NCBI GenBank assembly: GCA_019119265.1
Contig: DWXI01000217.1
Span: 1 to 34,617, forward strand
Direction: 5' to 3'
DNA: 34,617 nucleotides
From: Candidatus Mediterraneibacter intestinigallinarum
Lineage (GTDB): Bacteria > Bacillota > Clostridia > Lachnospirales > Lachnospiraceae
Part shown: one piece after another, positions 1-8,222 of the stretch
Numbering within the stretch: the first letter of the stretch is position 1
Layout: every line of letters starts with the position of its first letter
The notes under the pieces: model-generated
Seen by the model: only the letters and a program-made list of their open reading frames with translations
Database searches by the model: none
What the model was told of the DNA's origin: nothing
Made by a program: the position numbers and the translations under genes

Positions 1-194
1 TGACGCTGCTGTATTTCCTGTATGACAAGGCAGTAGAATATATTATGACCAAGTTCAGGATCCTGCAGAACATCATAGATTTCCTGCCGGTGGGAACTGT
101 GTATCAGGTTCTGCTTCCGATCGGACTTGCTATGGGTATTGGAATTGGATTCCTGGGAAGTTTCTTTACCGTACGCAAGCATTTAAAGGTGTGA
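1..194 (+). CDS. ftsX: Cell-division ABC transporter permease FtsX, C-terminal end (partial)
   Basis: The window opens inside a reading frame whose first full codon is at position 3 and which ends with TGA at 192-194. The 63 visible residues include a hydrophobic segment (LLPIGLAMGIGIGFLGSFF) followed by a short basic tail (TVRKHLKV), as expected for the last membrane helix of FtsX. FtsX forms a complex with the ATPase FtsE in the cytoplasmic membrane and activates peptidoglycan hydrolases at division. The position directly before an S41 peptidase gene fits the ftsE-ftsX-hydrolase-S41 order common in Clostridia. Only the tail is visible, so the name rests on this short segment and on context. 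Confidence 0.72.
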   Translation, partial: TLLYFLYDKAVEYIMTKFRILQNIIDFLPVGTVYQVLLPIGLAMGIGIGFLGSFFTVRKHLKV

Positions 195-341
195 TGAGGC
201 AGATGATCTGATACATTGATCAATGATGGATATAATACCGCATTTTATGCGGATAAAGAACGAGGGAGGACAAAGTGGAAAAGAGCATGCCGCTTTGTCC
301 TTTCTTCGCGAAATATAATAGTGGAGGCAGGACAGACAAAT

Positions 342-1583
342 ATGGATTGGGATAAAGATAAATACACTGAAAACAGGTTCCCCGGTGCCGGAAGGTTCAG
401 TGCCGGCGTCCTTACAGGAGTGCTTGCAGCAGTACTCATCATGTGCAGTGTATGGGGAGTCCGGCAGGTGATCTCCAATATCAGAGGAGGAGATTATACA
501 TCGGAAAATGTATCCGAATCAGACGTTGATGACAAGCTGGACCTGATCAGCAGCCTGATCGAAGATTATTATCTGTATGAAGACGATATTGACAAAGAGG
601 ATTTGATAGACGGTATTTATTCCGGCTATGCAGGGGCGCTGGGAGATCCGTATACAGAGTATTATGACGAAGAAGAAACTGAAGCACTTTACGAGTCCAC
701 AAGCGGGGAGTTCTCCGGAATCGGGGCAACAATGTCTCAAAGCCTGGACAGCGGTGAGATTACTATAAGTAATGTATACGAAGATTCTCCTGCTGATAAA
801 GCCGGTATGAAGTCGGGCGATATAATTTATAAGGTGGATGGCCGTTCTGTATCAGGTCAGGATCTTGAGACGGTAGTATCCTGGATTAAGGGAGAACGGG
901 GAACGGATGTTGTGATTCATGTGCTAAGAAACGGGGAAGAGCTGGAACTGACAGCGACACGTGACATCATTGAGGTCCAGACAGTCAGTCATGAGATGAA
1001 AGACGGACAGATCGGATATATATTGATCAGTGAGTTTGACAGCGTGACATATGATCAGTTTGTGGCAGCGCTGGACGATCTTGAGTCGCAGGGGATGCAG
1101 GGGCTTGTTATCGACCTGAGAGGGAATCCGGGCGGAAACCTTACGACAGTTACGGATATGTTGAAACTCCTTCTTCCGGAGGGAACAATTGTATCGACGA
1201 AAGACAAGTACGGCAATACAGAAGAGATCACCTGTGATGGAAAGCATGAATTTACAAAGCCGCTGGCTGTTCTTGTAAATCAGTATAGTGCAAGTGCTGC
1301 GGAAATATTCAGCGGAGCAATACAGGATTACGGCACAGGAACTATCGTCGGCATGACTACGTATGGAAAAGGCGTGGTACAGCAGCTCATGGATCTGGGG
1401 GACGGAACGTGTTTGAAGGTTACAATAGCCGAATATTATACTCCATCCGGAAGGAGTATTAACGGTACCGGTGTGACGCCGGACGTGGAAGTAGAATACG
1501 AGTATGATGAAAATAATCCGGAAGCGGATAACCAGCTTGACAAAGCATTGGAGGTTGTACGCGAGGAACTTGAGCAGGAGTAA
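342..1583 (+). CDS. S41 family C-terminal processing peptidase (CtpA/CtpB-like)
   Basis: The preferred start is ATG 342 (413 aa), with GGAGG at 323-327. An in-frame ATG at 216 would add 42 polar residues before the membrane anchor and looks less likely. Residues 1-20 are cytoplasmic and about 21-42 form one transmembrane helix or uncleaved signal. A PDZ domain lies around 120-205 (GIGATM, DSPADKAGMKSGDII) and the S41 protease domain around 220-385. The catalytic residues align with those of B. subtilis CtpB: Ser318 in SASAAE, Lys343 and Gln347 in GKGVVQ. The enzyme should act outside the membrane on protein C-termini. It probably belongs to the ftsX transcription unit, since only 147 bases without an obvious terminator separate them. 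The substrate cannot be told from sequence. Confidence 0.9.
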   Translation: MDWDKDKYTENRFPGAGRFSAGVLTGVLAAVLIMCSVWGVRQVISNIRGGDYTSENVSESDVDDKLDLISSLIEDYYLYEDDIDKEDLIDGIYSGYAGALGDPYTEYYDEEETEALYESTSGEFSGIGATMSQSLDSGEITISNVYEDSPADKAGMKSGDIIYKVDGRSVSGQDLETVVSWIKGERGTDVVIHVLRNGEELELTATRDIIEVQTVSHEMKDGQIGYILISEFDSVTYDQFVAALDDLESQGMQGLVIDLRGNPGGNLTTVTDMLKLLLPEGTIVSTKDKYGNTEEITCDGKHEFTKPLAVLVNQYSASAAEIFSGAIQDYGTGTIVGMTTYGKGVVQQLMDLGDGTCLKVTIAEYYTPSGRSINGTGVTPDVEVEYEYDENNPEADNQLDKALEVVREELEQE

Positions 1584-1700
1584 TGTTTCTGATTGATTTT
1601 GATGAAAGAAATGTCTCCGTTCCAATGCGGAATCAGAGGGAAATAGTGGATTGTACTGCGATAAATGCAAGATTGGAATATTAAACCTGCAAAAAGAGGC

Positions 1701-1729
1701 TTGCAATTTGAAAAACAGTGTGATAATAT
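1701..1729 (+). promoter_or_regulatory. Sigma-A type promoter for the T-box leader and aspS-gatCAB operon
   Basis: TTGCAA at 1701-1706 and TAATAT at 1724-1729 are separated by exactly 17 bases, which is good agreement with the vegetative promoter consensus. Transcription would begin near 1736, just ahead of the T-box leader. It was found by eye only. Confidence 0.55.
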
Positions 1730-1952
1730 TGGAAACATATTTTAACAGGATAAAGTGTTAAAATGGAGAAAGGCAATGAACAAGACTCTGGTTTCCAGAA
1801 ACTGACAGGAAGTTGGCGTCACCGACTGAGAGCGCCGGACAGCGGAGGAGATCATGGGAACACTTGGGAGCTGACCGTCTGAACAGATGCAGCAGCACAG
1901 AGTAGGGCGGTACGTGAAGCATACGTTACATGCAAAGAGGGGAACCCTGATT

Positions 1953-2033
1953 ACTTAGCGAGGTCCTTTCGAGCTTAGTAAGCAGGAGTTGTTCTTGGGA
2001 ACTTGGCGAGGTATTTTCGAGCCTAGAGAGCAA
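1953..2033 (+). repeat. Imperfect tandem repeat of two hairpin units inside the T-box leader
   Basis: Two 33-base units, 1953-1985 and 2001-2033, repeat with a 48-base period. Both share ACTTRGCGAGGT, then TTTCGAGC, then TAG. The first folds as TTACTTAGC (1951-1959) against GCTTAGTAA (1973-1981). The second sits inside a longer stem closed by GTTCTT (1991-1996) and AAGAAC (2031-2036). The start of a third partial copy, GCTTAGCGAAC, is at 2045-2055. This is probably a duplicated helix in the middle of the leader. Confidence 0.6.
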
Positions 2034-2166
2034 GAACTTCAAATGCTTAGCGAACGGAACTTCCTTGGATATAGCACTTGATGAGAGCAAGTTAAAGGTG
2101 CAGATCGAGTTTAGTGTGAGGGTTCAATGCGGGTGGTACCGCGGATTTTATTTTGATAATTTCCGT

Positions 2167-2198
2167 CCCGGGATACTTAAGTATCCCGGGGCTTTTTT
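2167..2198 (+). terminator. Regulated terminator of the T-box leader
   Basis: A perfect 10-bp stem (2167-2176 with 2181-2190) and a 4-base loop are followed by GCTTTTTTAT. The 5' arm lies shortly after the T-box bulge sequence, so it is the expected alternative to the antiterminator. Confidence 0.9.
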
Positions 2199-2286
2199 AT
2201 TTCTCCGGGATATAGCATCTGAAATACCACAAGGGTATACCAGATGCCGTGAGAAACACGGCATATCAGGGAAAGGAGAAAGAAAA

Positions 2287-3618
2287 ATGGAACTGGTAAA
2301 AGGAGTAAAGAAATCAGAAACTTTGGAACTTGCAGATCTGCTTAAGGAAGAGGTAAAAGGGCAGGCGGTAAAGGTAAACGGAGCTGTCCACACGATCCGT
2401 GATATGGGTACGGTGGCTTTTGTGATCCTCAGAAAACGCGGCGGCCTTGTACAGTGTGTGTATGAGAAAGGCGTGTCAGGATTTGATCTTAAGGATGTGA
2501 AAGAGGCTGCCACAGTAGAAGCTACAGGTGTTGTGGCGGAATCTGAGAAAGCTCCCCACGGCATTGAAATCCGTCTGAGAGGGATGCGCATCTTAAGCGA
2601 ACCGGCAGCGCCCATGCCTCTGCCGATCGCAAAGTGGAAACTGAATACTTCACTTGAGGCAAAGCTGAACTACCGTCCGATTTCCCTGAGAAACTTAAGG
2701 GAGAGAGCAAGATTCCGGATTCAGGAAGGACTCGTAAGAGGATTCCGTGATTTCCTTTACGGCGAAGGATTTACAGAGATCCATACGCCGAAGATCGGAG
2801 CTAAGAGTGCGGAGGGCGGCGCAAATCTGTTCCGTCTGGATTATTTCCACCGTCCGGCGATCCTGCAGCAAAGCCCGCAGTTCTACAAACAGATGATGGT
2901 CGGGGTATTTGACAGAGTATTCGAGACAGCCCCGGTATTCCGTGCGGAGAAACATAATACAAAGCGCCATCTGAACGAATATACGAGCCTTGATTTTGAG
3001 ATGGGTTATATTGACGGGTTCGAGGATGTGATGGCGATGGAGACCGGATATCTCCAGTATACAATGAAGCTCCTTGAAAAAGAGTATGCGGACGAGATCA
3101 GGATACTCGGAATTGAAATCCCGAAGACAGAAGATATCCCGGCAGTGCGTTTTGATGAGATCAAGAAACTCGTATCAGAGGAGTACGGACGCAAGATCAG
3201 AAGTCCGTATGATCTGGAGCCGGAAGAGGAAGTGCTGATCAGCAGATACGCAAAAGAAAAATGGGATGCGGATTTCGTATTTGTCACACACTATCCGTCA
3301 AGAAAGCGCCCGTTCTATGCGATGGATGATCCGGCAGATCCGACTTATACGCTGAGTTTTGACCTCCTGTTCCGTGGAATGGAGATCACTACGGGAGGAC
3401 AGCGTATCCACGATTACGAGAGCCTGCTTGCAAAGATGGAACAGCGCGGCATGACAGAAGAAGGAATGGAGCAGTATCTGAGCACGTTCAAATACGGTAT
3501 GCCGCCGCACGGCGGACTGGGAATCGGACTGGAGCGTCTGACAATGAAACTGACAGGCGACGATAACGTCCGTGAGACGACATTGTTCCCGAGGGATATG
3601 AGCAGACTGGAGCCATAA
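2287..3618 (+). CDS. aspS: Aspartyl-tRNA synthetase, archaeal type, probably non-discriminating
   Basis: Start ATG 2287 follows AAGGAG (2273-2278). An in-frame ATG at 2065 lies inside the T-box leader and is rejected. The 443-residue protein has an N-terminal OB-fold anticodon-binding domain (about 15-105) and a class IIb catalytic domain. Motif 2 appears as FRAEKHNTKRHLNEYTSLDF (about 218-237) and motif 3 as GLGIGLERLTM near the C-terminus. The length and lack of the bacterial insertion domain mark the short archaeal/eukaryal-type AspRS. His35 in GAVHTIRD and Pro90 in KAPHG match the His/Pro pair that, as I recall, marks non-discriminating enzymes (Trp/Lys in discriminating ones). It would charge both tRNA(Asp) and tRNA(Asn) with Asp, feeding GatCAB encoded downstream. 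Confidence 0.92.
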   Translation: MELVKGVKKSETLELADLLKEEVKGQAVKVNGAVHTIRDMGTVAFVILRKRGGLVQCVYEKGVSGFDLKDVKEAATVEATGVVAESEKAPHGIEIRLRGMRILSEPAAPMPLPIAKWKLNTSLEAKLNYRPISLRNLRERARFRIQEGLVRGFRDFLYGEGFTEIHTPKIGAKSAEGGANLFRLDYFHRPAILQQSPQFYKQMMVGVFDRVFETAPVFRAEKHNTKRHLNEYTSLDFEMGYIDGFEDVMAMETGYLQYTMKLLEKEYADEIRILGIEIPKTEDIPAVRFDEIKKLVSEEYGRKIRSPYDLEPEEEVLISRYAKEKWDADFVFVTHYPSRKRPFYAMDDPADPTYTLSFDLLFRGMEITTGGQRIHDYESLLAKMEQRGMTEEGMEQYLSTFKYGMPPHGGLGIGLERLTMKLTGDDNVRETTLFPRDMSRLEP

Positions 3619-3679
3619 TAAGACAGCTGCTTTACAGCAGAAGAATATTGGCAAAGGATCAGAGAAAGGAGAGAAAGTC

Positions 3680-3973
3680 ATGGCAAACAAAATATCAGAC
3701 GAGACTATCGAGTATGTCGGAATACTGGCAAAGCTCGAGTTATCAGATGCAGAAAAAGAAGATGCGAAAGCTGACATGGAGAAGATGCTGTACTACATTG
3801 ATACACTGAATGAACTGGACACATCAGGAATCGAGCCGATGTCCCATGTATTTCCGGTAAATAATGTATTCCGCGAGGATGTGGTGACAAACGGTGACGG
3901 CAGGGAAGAGACACTGGCGAACGCACCGCAGAGAAAAGAGGATACCTTTGAAGTGCCGAGGACAATCGGCTGA
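3680..3973 (+). CDS. gatC: Asp/Glu-tRNA amidotransferase subunit C
   Basis: This 97-residue protein has the usual GatC length and features: an N-terminal helix (ISDETIEYVGILAKLELSD) and the conserved centre EPMSHVFPVNNVFREDVV. GatC is the small subunit that wraps GatA and GatB together in the amidotransferase. The start ATG follows AAAGGAGAG, and the gene lies 61 bases after aspS and 36 bases before gatA in the same operon. There is no internal promoter or terminator that I can see. Confidence 0.95.
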   Translation: MANKISDETIEYVGILAKLELSDAEKEDAKADMEKMLYYIDTLNELDTSGIEPMSHVFPVNNVFREDVVTNGDGREETLANAPQRKEDTFEVPRTIG

Positions 3974-4009
3974 GAAGAAGCGGATCATGACAGAAAGGCG
4001 GCATAGATT

Positions 4010-5515
4010 ATGGAAATATTAGAACTTACAGCCCTTGAGCTGGGAAAAAAGATAAAAGCCGGCGAGATTACGGTGAAAGAAGCCGTTCAGGCAGCGCTTG
4101 ACCGTGCAAAAGAAGCGGAGCCGGTGGTCAACAGTTATGTGACACTGGACGAAGCAGGAGCGTTGGCCCAGGCGGAAGAGATCCAGAAAAAGATCGATAC
4201 AGGCGAACTGACCGGACCTCTGGCGGGCGTGCCGGTTGCAATTAAAGATAATATGTGTATCAAAGGGCAGCTTACGACATGCAGTTCAAAGATACTTTCG
4301 AATTTTAAACCTGTGTATACTGCTGAGGCAGTGGAAAACTTAAAGAAAGCCGGTGCAGTGATCATTGGAAAGACAAACATGGATGAATTTGCCATGGGAA
4401 GCACTACCGAGACTTCGTATTACGGACCGACGAGAAATCCGCACAATACAGCGCATGTTCCGGGCGGCTCTTCCGGCGGTTCCTGCGCGGCAGTGGCGGC
4501 TGGCGAATGTTTCGGCGCTCTCGGATCGGACACAGGCGGTTCTATCCGGCAGCCCAGTTCGTTCTGCGGCGTGGTGGGCCTGAAGCCGACCTACGGAACA
4601 GTTTCCAGATACGGACTGATCGCTTACGGCTCTTCACTGGATCAGATCGGACCGATCGCGAAGGACGTGTCTGACTGTGCGGCATTTCTCGAGGCGATCG
4701 CATCCCACGATCCGAAAGACAGTACCTCTATAGACAGAGATGATTATGATTTCACGAGTGCACTTGAGAATAATGCAAAAGGCCTGAAGATCGGTATACC
4801 GAAAGATTATATGGGAGACGGCCTTGATCCGGAAGTGAGACAGGCAGTCCTTCGTGCGGCAAAAGTTCTGGAAGAAAACGGCGCTGTTGTCGAGACGTTT
4901 GATCTGGGGCTTGTAAAATATGCCATCCCGGCATATTATACGATCGCTTCAGCGGAGGCAAGCTCGAACCTGGAACGGTTCGACGGCGTAAAATATGGCT
5001 ATCGTACAGAGGAATACGAGGGGCTTCACAATATGTACAAGAAGACCCGTTCAGAAGGTTTTGGTCCGGAAGTAAAACGCCGTATCATGCTCGGCTCATT
5101 CGTCCTGAGTTCCGGATATTATGACGCATACTATCTGAAAGCCCTCCGGACAAAAGCGCTGATCAAAAAGGAATTCGACAAGGCGTTTGAGTATTATGAT
5201 ATCATTCTGGGACCGGCAGCACCGACGACAGCTCCGGAGTTGGGCAAGAGTCTGAGCGATCCGCTGAAAATGTATCTGGGAGATATTTATACGATCTCGG
5301 TAAACCTTGCAGGACTCCCAGGAATGACAGTGCCGGTCGGGAAAGATAAAAACGGACTGCCCATCGGAATGCAGCTGATCGGAAATGCATTTGAGGAGAA
5401 AACGCTGATCCGTGCGGCATACACTTACGAATGCGTGACGGGAAAACAGTATGAGACAATGGCCGACATCAGCAAAGCTGTTGCGGACACAGCGGCGGAA
5501 AAGGAGGTGCGCTAG
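4010..5515 (+). CDS. gatA: Asp/Glu-tRNA amidotransferase subunit A (glutaminase)
   Basis: GatA releases ammonia from glutamine and channels it to GatB. The 501-residue protein belongs to the amidase signature family, and its Ser-cisSer-Lys triad is present: Lys79 (VAIKDN), Ser154 in PGGSSGGS and Ser178 in GSDTGGSIRQP. These numbers agree with those described for S. aureus GatA. The C-terminal part carries the GPAAPTTAPELG and NLAGLPGMTVPVG segments typical of GatA. The length is complete and no disruption is seen. The stop is 2 bases before the gatB start, which indicates translational coupling. Confidence 0.97.
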   Translation: MEILELTALELGKKIKAGEITVKEAVQAALDRAKEAEPVVNSYVTLDEAGALAQAEEIQKKIDTGELTGPLAGVPVAIKDNMCIKGQLTTCSSKILSNFKPVYTAEAVENLKKAGAVIIGKTNMDEFAMGSTTETSYYGPTRNPHNTAHVPGGSSGGSCAAVAAGECFGALGSDTGGSIRQPSSFCGVVGLKPTYGTVSRYGLIAYGSSLDQIGPIAKDVSDCAAFLEAIASHDPKDSTSIDRDDYDFTSALENNAKGLKIGIPKDYMGDGLDPEVRQAVLRAAKVLEENGAVVETFDLGLVKYAIPAYYTIASAEASSNLERFDGVKYGYRTEEYEGLHNMYKKTRSEGFGPEVKRRIMLGSFVLSSGYYDAYYLKALRTKALIKKEFDKAFEYYDIILGPAAPTTAPELGKSLSDPLKMYLGDIYTISVNLAGLPGMTVPVGKDKNGLPIGMQLIGNAFEEKTLIRAAYTYECVTGKQYETMADISKAVADTAAEKEVR

Positions 5516-5517
5516 TC

Positions 5518-6954
5518 ATGGCAAAGCAGTATGAGACAGTCATCGGACTTGAGGTCCATATCGAGCTGGCGACAAAGACGAAGATCTTCTGCGGATGCAG
5601 CACTGAGTTCGGAAGCGCGCCCAATACCCACACATGCCCGGTGTGTACGGGAATGCCCGGATCACTTCCGGTGCTCAATAAACAGGTGGTAGAGTATGCT
5701 ATGGCACTCGGACTTGCCACAAACTGTAAGATCACACAGGTGTCCAAGTTTGACCGGAAGAATTATTTTTATCCGGATAATCCGCAGAACTACCAGATCT
5801 CCCAGCTCTATCTTCCGATCGCGAGAGACGGATATGTGGAGATTGATACACAGACAGGAAAGAAGAAAATACGAATCCATGAGATGCATATGGAAGAGGA
5901 TGCAGGAAAACTGGTCCATGACGAGTGGGATGATACCTCTCTCGTAGATTATAACCGAAGCGGCGTGCCGCTTGTGGAGATCGTCTCCGAACCGGATATG
6001 CGCTCTGCTGACGAGGTTATCGCATATCTAGAAAAGCTGCGCATGATCGCACAGTATCTCGGGGTGTCAGACTGCAAGCTCCAGGAAGGTTCTATGAGAG
6101 CGGATGTGAACCTGTCTGTCCGTGAAGTTGGCTCAGAGACTTTCGGTACAAGGACTGAGATGAAGAACCTGAACTCATTTAAGGCTATTGCTCATGCTAT
6201 TGAGGGTGAGCGTCAGAGACAGATCGAACTCCTTGAAGAAGGGAAGGAAGTCATTCAGGAGACAAGAAGATGGGACGATAATAAAGAGCATTCCTATGCG
6301 ATGCGTTCCAAGGAGGACGCACAGGATTACCGTTATTTCCCGGAGCCGGACCTTGTGCCGATCGTGATCAGCGACGAGTGGATTGCAAAGATCAAAGCAC
6401 AACAGCCTGAGCTTCGTCCTGAGAAGCTGGAGAGATATAAGAAGGAATTCGATATTCCGGAATATGATGCGGAGCTTATCACAGAGTCCAAGAAAGTGGC
6501 AGATCTCTTCGAGGCAACAGTTGAACTGTGCGGGAAACCGAAGAAAGCGGCAAACTGGATCATGGGAGATATGTTCCGTCTGATGAAAGAGAAAGGCATG
6601 GAACCGGAAGATCTGAAGTTCTCCCCGGAGCATCTGGCAAAACTCATTGATATGACGGATGAGGGAACCATCAGCGCTGCTGTCGCGAGAAAAGTTTTTG
6701 AACAGATCTTTACCGAAGATGTGGATCCGGAGAAGTATGTGGAAGAGAACGGACTTAAGACAGTGAACGATGAGGGAGCCATCAAAGAAGCGGTCAAGAA
6801 AGTCCTTGCGGATAATCCGCAGGCAGTCGCAGATTATAAGGGCGGCAAGCAGAAAGCTTTCGGAGCGCTCATGGGACAGAGTATGCGTGCACTGAAAGGA
6901 AAAGCCGATCCGGCGACTGTGACAAAAATGATAAAAGAGATGCTGGAGCAGTAA
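5518..6954 (+). CDS. gatB: Asp/Glu-tRNA amidotransferase subunit B
   Basis: GatB binds the mischarged tRNA and carries the kinase/amidation site that turns Asp-tRNA(Asn) or Glu-tRNA(Gln) into Asn- or Gln-tRNA. The 478 residues start with the GatB signature (ETVIGLEVHIELATKTKIFC). They contain zinc-ribbon cysteines (CGCS near 24, CPVC near 41) and the segment DYNRSGVPLVEIVSEPDM. The C-terminal 150 residues form the YqeY-like tRNA-binding tail (QAVADYKGGKQKAFGALMGQ). The start ATG overlaps the region just after the gatA stop, with AGGAGG at the end of gatA as ribosome binding site. It is the last gene of the operon. Confidence 0.97.
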   Translation: MAKQYETVIGLEVHIELATKTKIFCGCSTEFGSAPNTHTCPVCTGMPGSLPVLNKQVVEYAMALGLATNCKITQVSKFDRKNYFYPDNPQNYQISQLYLPIARDGYVEIDTQTGKKKIRIHEMHMEEDAGKLVHDEWDDTSLVDYNRSGVPLVEIVSEPDMRSADEVIAYLEKLRMIAQYLGVSDCKLQEGSMRADVNLSVREVGSETFGTRTEMKNLNSFKAIAHAIEGERQRQIELLEEGKEVIQETRRWDDNKEHSYAMRSKEDAQDYRYFPEPDLVPIVISDEWIAKIKAQQPELRPEKLERYKKEFDIPEYDAELITESKKVADLFEATVELCGKPKKAANWIMGDMFRLMKEKGMEPEDLKFSPEHLAKLIDMTDEGTISAAVARKVFEQIFTEDVDPEKYVEENGLKTVNDEGAIKEAVKKVLADNPQAVADYKGGKQKAFGALMGQSMRALKGKADPATVTKMIKEMLEQ

Positions 6955-6974
6955 AATTTCCAGTGAATGAATAA

Positions 6975-7011
6975 AAGGTCTGCCATACCGGTTATCGGTG
7001 TGACAGACCTT
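6975..7011. terminator. Hairpin terminator between convergent gatB and the Rpn remnant
   Basis: AAGGTCTGCCATACCG (6975-6990) pairs almost perfectly with CGGTGTGACAGACCTT (6996-7011), leaving a 5-base loop. Only a weak T-run (GATTTATTC) follows on the plus strand. It may serve gatB and, in reverse, the convergent gene that ends at 7015. Confidence 0.7.
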
Positions 7012-7014
7012 GAT

Positions 7015-7927
7015 TTATTCAAGAATCTCATTTACCTGCTCTAAAGAAATACCGCATTTCTCTGCAATCGCGGCCGGCTGAAGACCCTGGGCCGAGAGTT
7101 TAAATACCTGCTTGGCGAGGGTGATTCCTTCAGATTTTCCACGGGTATTTGCCTCATGTAATTCATCGGATAATAATTCTTTCAAAGCATCGCACATTTT
7201 TCGTTCAACCTCCATTTCTTTCCAGTTTGCACGTGTGATCAAATCCATGACAGCTTCGTAGTCTTTTGAGTGTTTATGCTTTTCGTATCTGGCGACGAGA
7301 CTGCGAATCTCAGTACCTGCCTTTAAGTCAGTGCGGAGATTTTGTGCGATACGCCCGGAGGGCGACCGCCGTGCTTGCACGAGCGGGCATCCGACGGGCA
7401 ACGGTCATCGAGCGGCAATGCCGCGAGATCAGCCAGTAGTTTTCTTTTTCAGATAACTTCGGCGTGAGCAAAAGTTGCATCGGGATTGGATCACCTTTCA
7501 GGTAATAGATTCCGTTACCCTTATCTTCTATAATGATTCCCCGCGTATTTGTAAGATGCCGGAACATTTCTCTGGGATAATGGCTGCATACAAATGTGAT
7601 CGTAAGCGTTTCTGGATCGATTTCTTTTACTTTGTCTGTGTCGGACTGATACAGACAGGCATAGGCGTAAACTTTGTAAAAGTCATTGATACTCAGGTAA
7701 TCGTCCGGAGATTTGTATTCAATGATATTGTGTTCTCTAAATATCCGTCCGATCGATTTTTGTATCGAAATATTTTTTATCTTTTTGATCAAAAGGATAT
7801 CCATCTGCAGCGGTTTTTTACCAAGCAGATATTCCTCATGCATCTCCAGATATTTCATTTCATCCTGCAAGGTGATGCGCAGGGCAGCGCTGAAGGCAGG
7901 ATGCCATTGTAGTTTCGTTTTATCCAT
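7015..7927 (-). pseudogene. Rpn family PD-(D/E)XK nuclease/transposase-like gene, disrupted
   Basis: Two minus-strand frames together make one Rpn-type protein. The upstream piece (start 7927, AAGGAGA ribosome binding site) runs from LQWHPAFSAALRITL to SEKENYWL. It carries the nuclease-like Asp43 (QMDILLIKK) and Glu70-x-Lys72 (EYKSPDDYLSI). The downstream piece, in another frame, resumes at LRTDLKAGTEIRSLVARYEK and runs through DLITRANWKEMEVE to the end. Between them lie about 85 bp of GC-rich hairpin sequence (7344-7431) that shift the frame; the first frame ends at 7328. Rpn proteins are transposase-like endonucleases implicated in recombination. The nuclease core could still be made as a 199-residue truncated protein ending in element-encoded residues. 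Confidence 0.75.
7344..7431. repeat. Hairpin-rich GC element inserted in the Rpn gene (REP/MITE-like candidate)
   Basis: Within about 85 bp there are three perfect short inverted repeats: CGCCC-GGA-GGGCG (7352-7364), CGTGC-TT-GCACG (7370-7381) and GCGGCA-A-TGCCGC (7412-7424). A repeated CGGGCA word also occurs, at 7384-7389 and 7395-7400. The stretch is clearly richer in G and C than the surrounding gene. It sits exactly where the Rpn reading frame breaks and corresponds to no Rpn family sequence. I infer an inserted repetitive palindromic element. Copy number and exact ends cannot be told from one copy. Confidence 0.6.
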
Positions 7928-8165
7928 ATGTTCTCCTTAAGTATAATACGATAAGTTTCTTTTGCGCAATAATCCGGTGATTATTTTCATATTATTTCGT
8001 GTTCAATGGCATCACTCCATTCCTTTGTTTTGATAAATTACTGCAGATGAAATGCGCTCCGAAAATGGAGCAAAGAATAAAGATACTTTAACTGAAAACC
8101 CTGAACGAATTTCTGCATAAACCCTCACCATGCTTCTGAGAAGCAGGTAAAGACAGAATAGCACA

Positions 8166-8212
8166 GACGGCATCCGGATACAAGCAGAAATTTCTTGATA
8201 TCAGATGCCGCC
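8166..8212 (-). terminator. Possible terminator after the aminotransferase gene
   Basis: GACGGCATC (8166-8174) can pair with GATGCCGCC (8204-8212), with an inner CAAG/CTTG match, just downstream of the minus-strand stop at 8223. A strong U-run is missing on the minus strand, so efficiency is doubtful. The rest of 7928-8222 shows no convincing gene, only two small inverted repeats (8056-8071 and 8131-8145). Confidence 0.4.
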
Positions 8213-8222
8213 TTAAGTATTT

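Larger units (their letters stand above)
1736..2200 (+). promoter_or_regulatory. T-box riboswitch leader of the aspS-gatCAB operon
   Basis: This 703-base stretch without a gene (1584-2286) holds a tRNA-sensing T-box leader. The diagnostic T-box sequence GGTGGTACCGCGG lies at about 2132-2144. It is followed by a perfect terminator stem, CCCGGGATAC (2167-2176) and GTATCCCGGG (2181-2190), around a TTAA loop and then a run of T. An uncharged tRNA should favour the antiterminator. The leader is long (over 400 nt) and contains two similar hairpins (1951-2040). The specifier codon could not be fixed by eye. GAAC at 1881-1884 holds overlapping GAA (Glu) and AAC (Asn) codons, but GAAC recurs several times in the leader. 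The operon's job suggests Asn, possibly with Glu. Confidence 0.88.

Noticed and set aside
275-355. 26-codon GTG-started frame with a GGGAGG site before the S41 peptidase
   Set aside because: It ends just inside the peptidase start and encodes nothing recognisable; a leader peptide is possible but unsupported.
1758-1884. GAAC at 1881-1884 as the definite T-box specifier
   Set aside because: GAAC occurs at several other places in the leader (for example 1778, 1858 and 1942), and stem I could not be folded with certainty by eye. Kept only as a hypothesis.
2065-2286. N-terminal extension of AspRS from ATG 2065
   Set aside because: It lies in the T-box leader, crosses the terminator stem, and the protein family begins at Met 2287, which has its own AAGGAG.
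7340-7435. ATCTC copies on both sides of the hairpin element as a target-site duplication
   Set aside because: Removing the element together with one ATCTC copy does not restore the Rpn reading frame (it gives an early stop), so the match is probably chance.
7940-7969. Promoter TTGCGC-18-TATACT for the Rpn gene
   Set aside because: The implied start site would fall in the ribosome binding site, leaving almost no leader; too weak to annotate.
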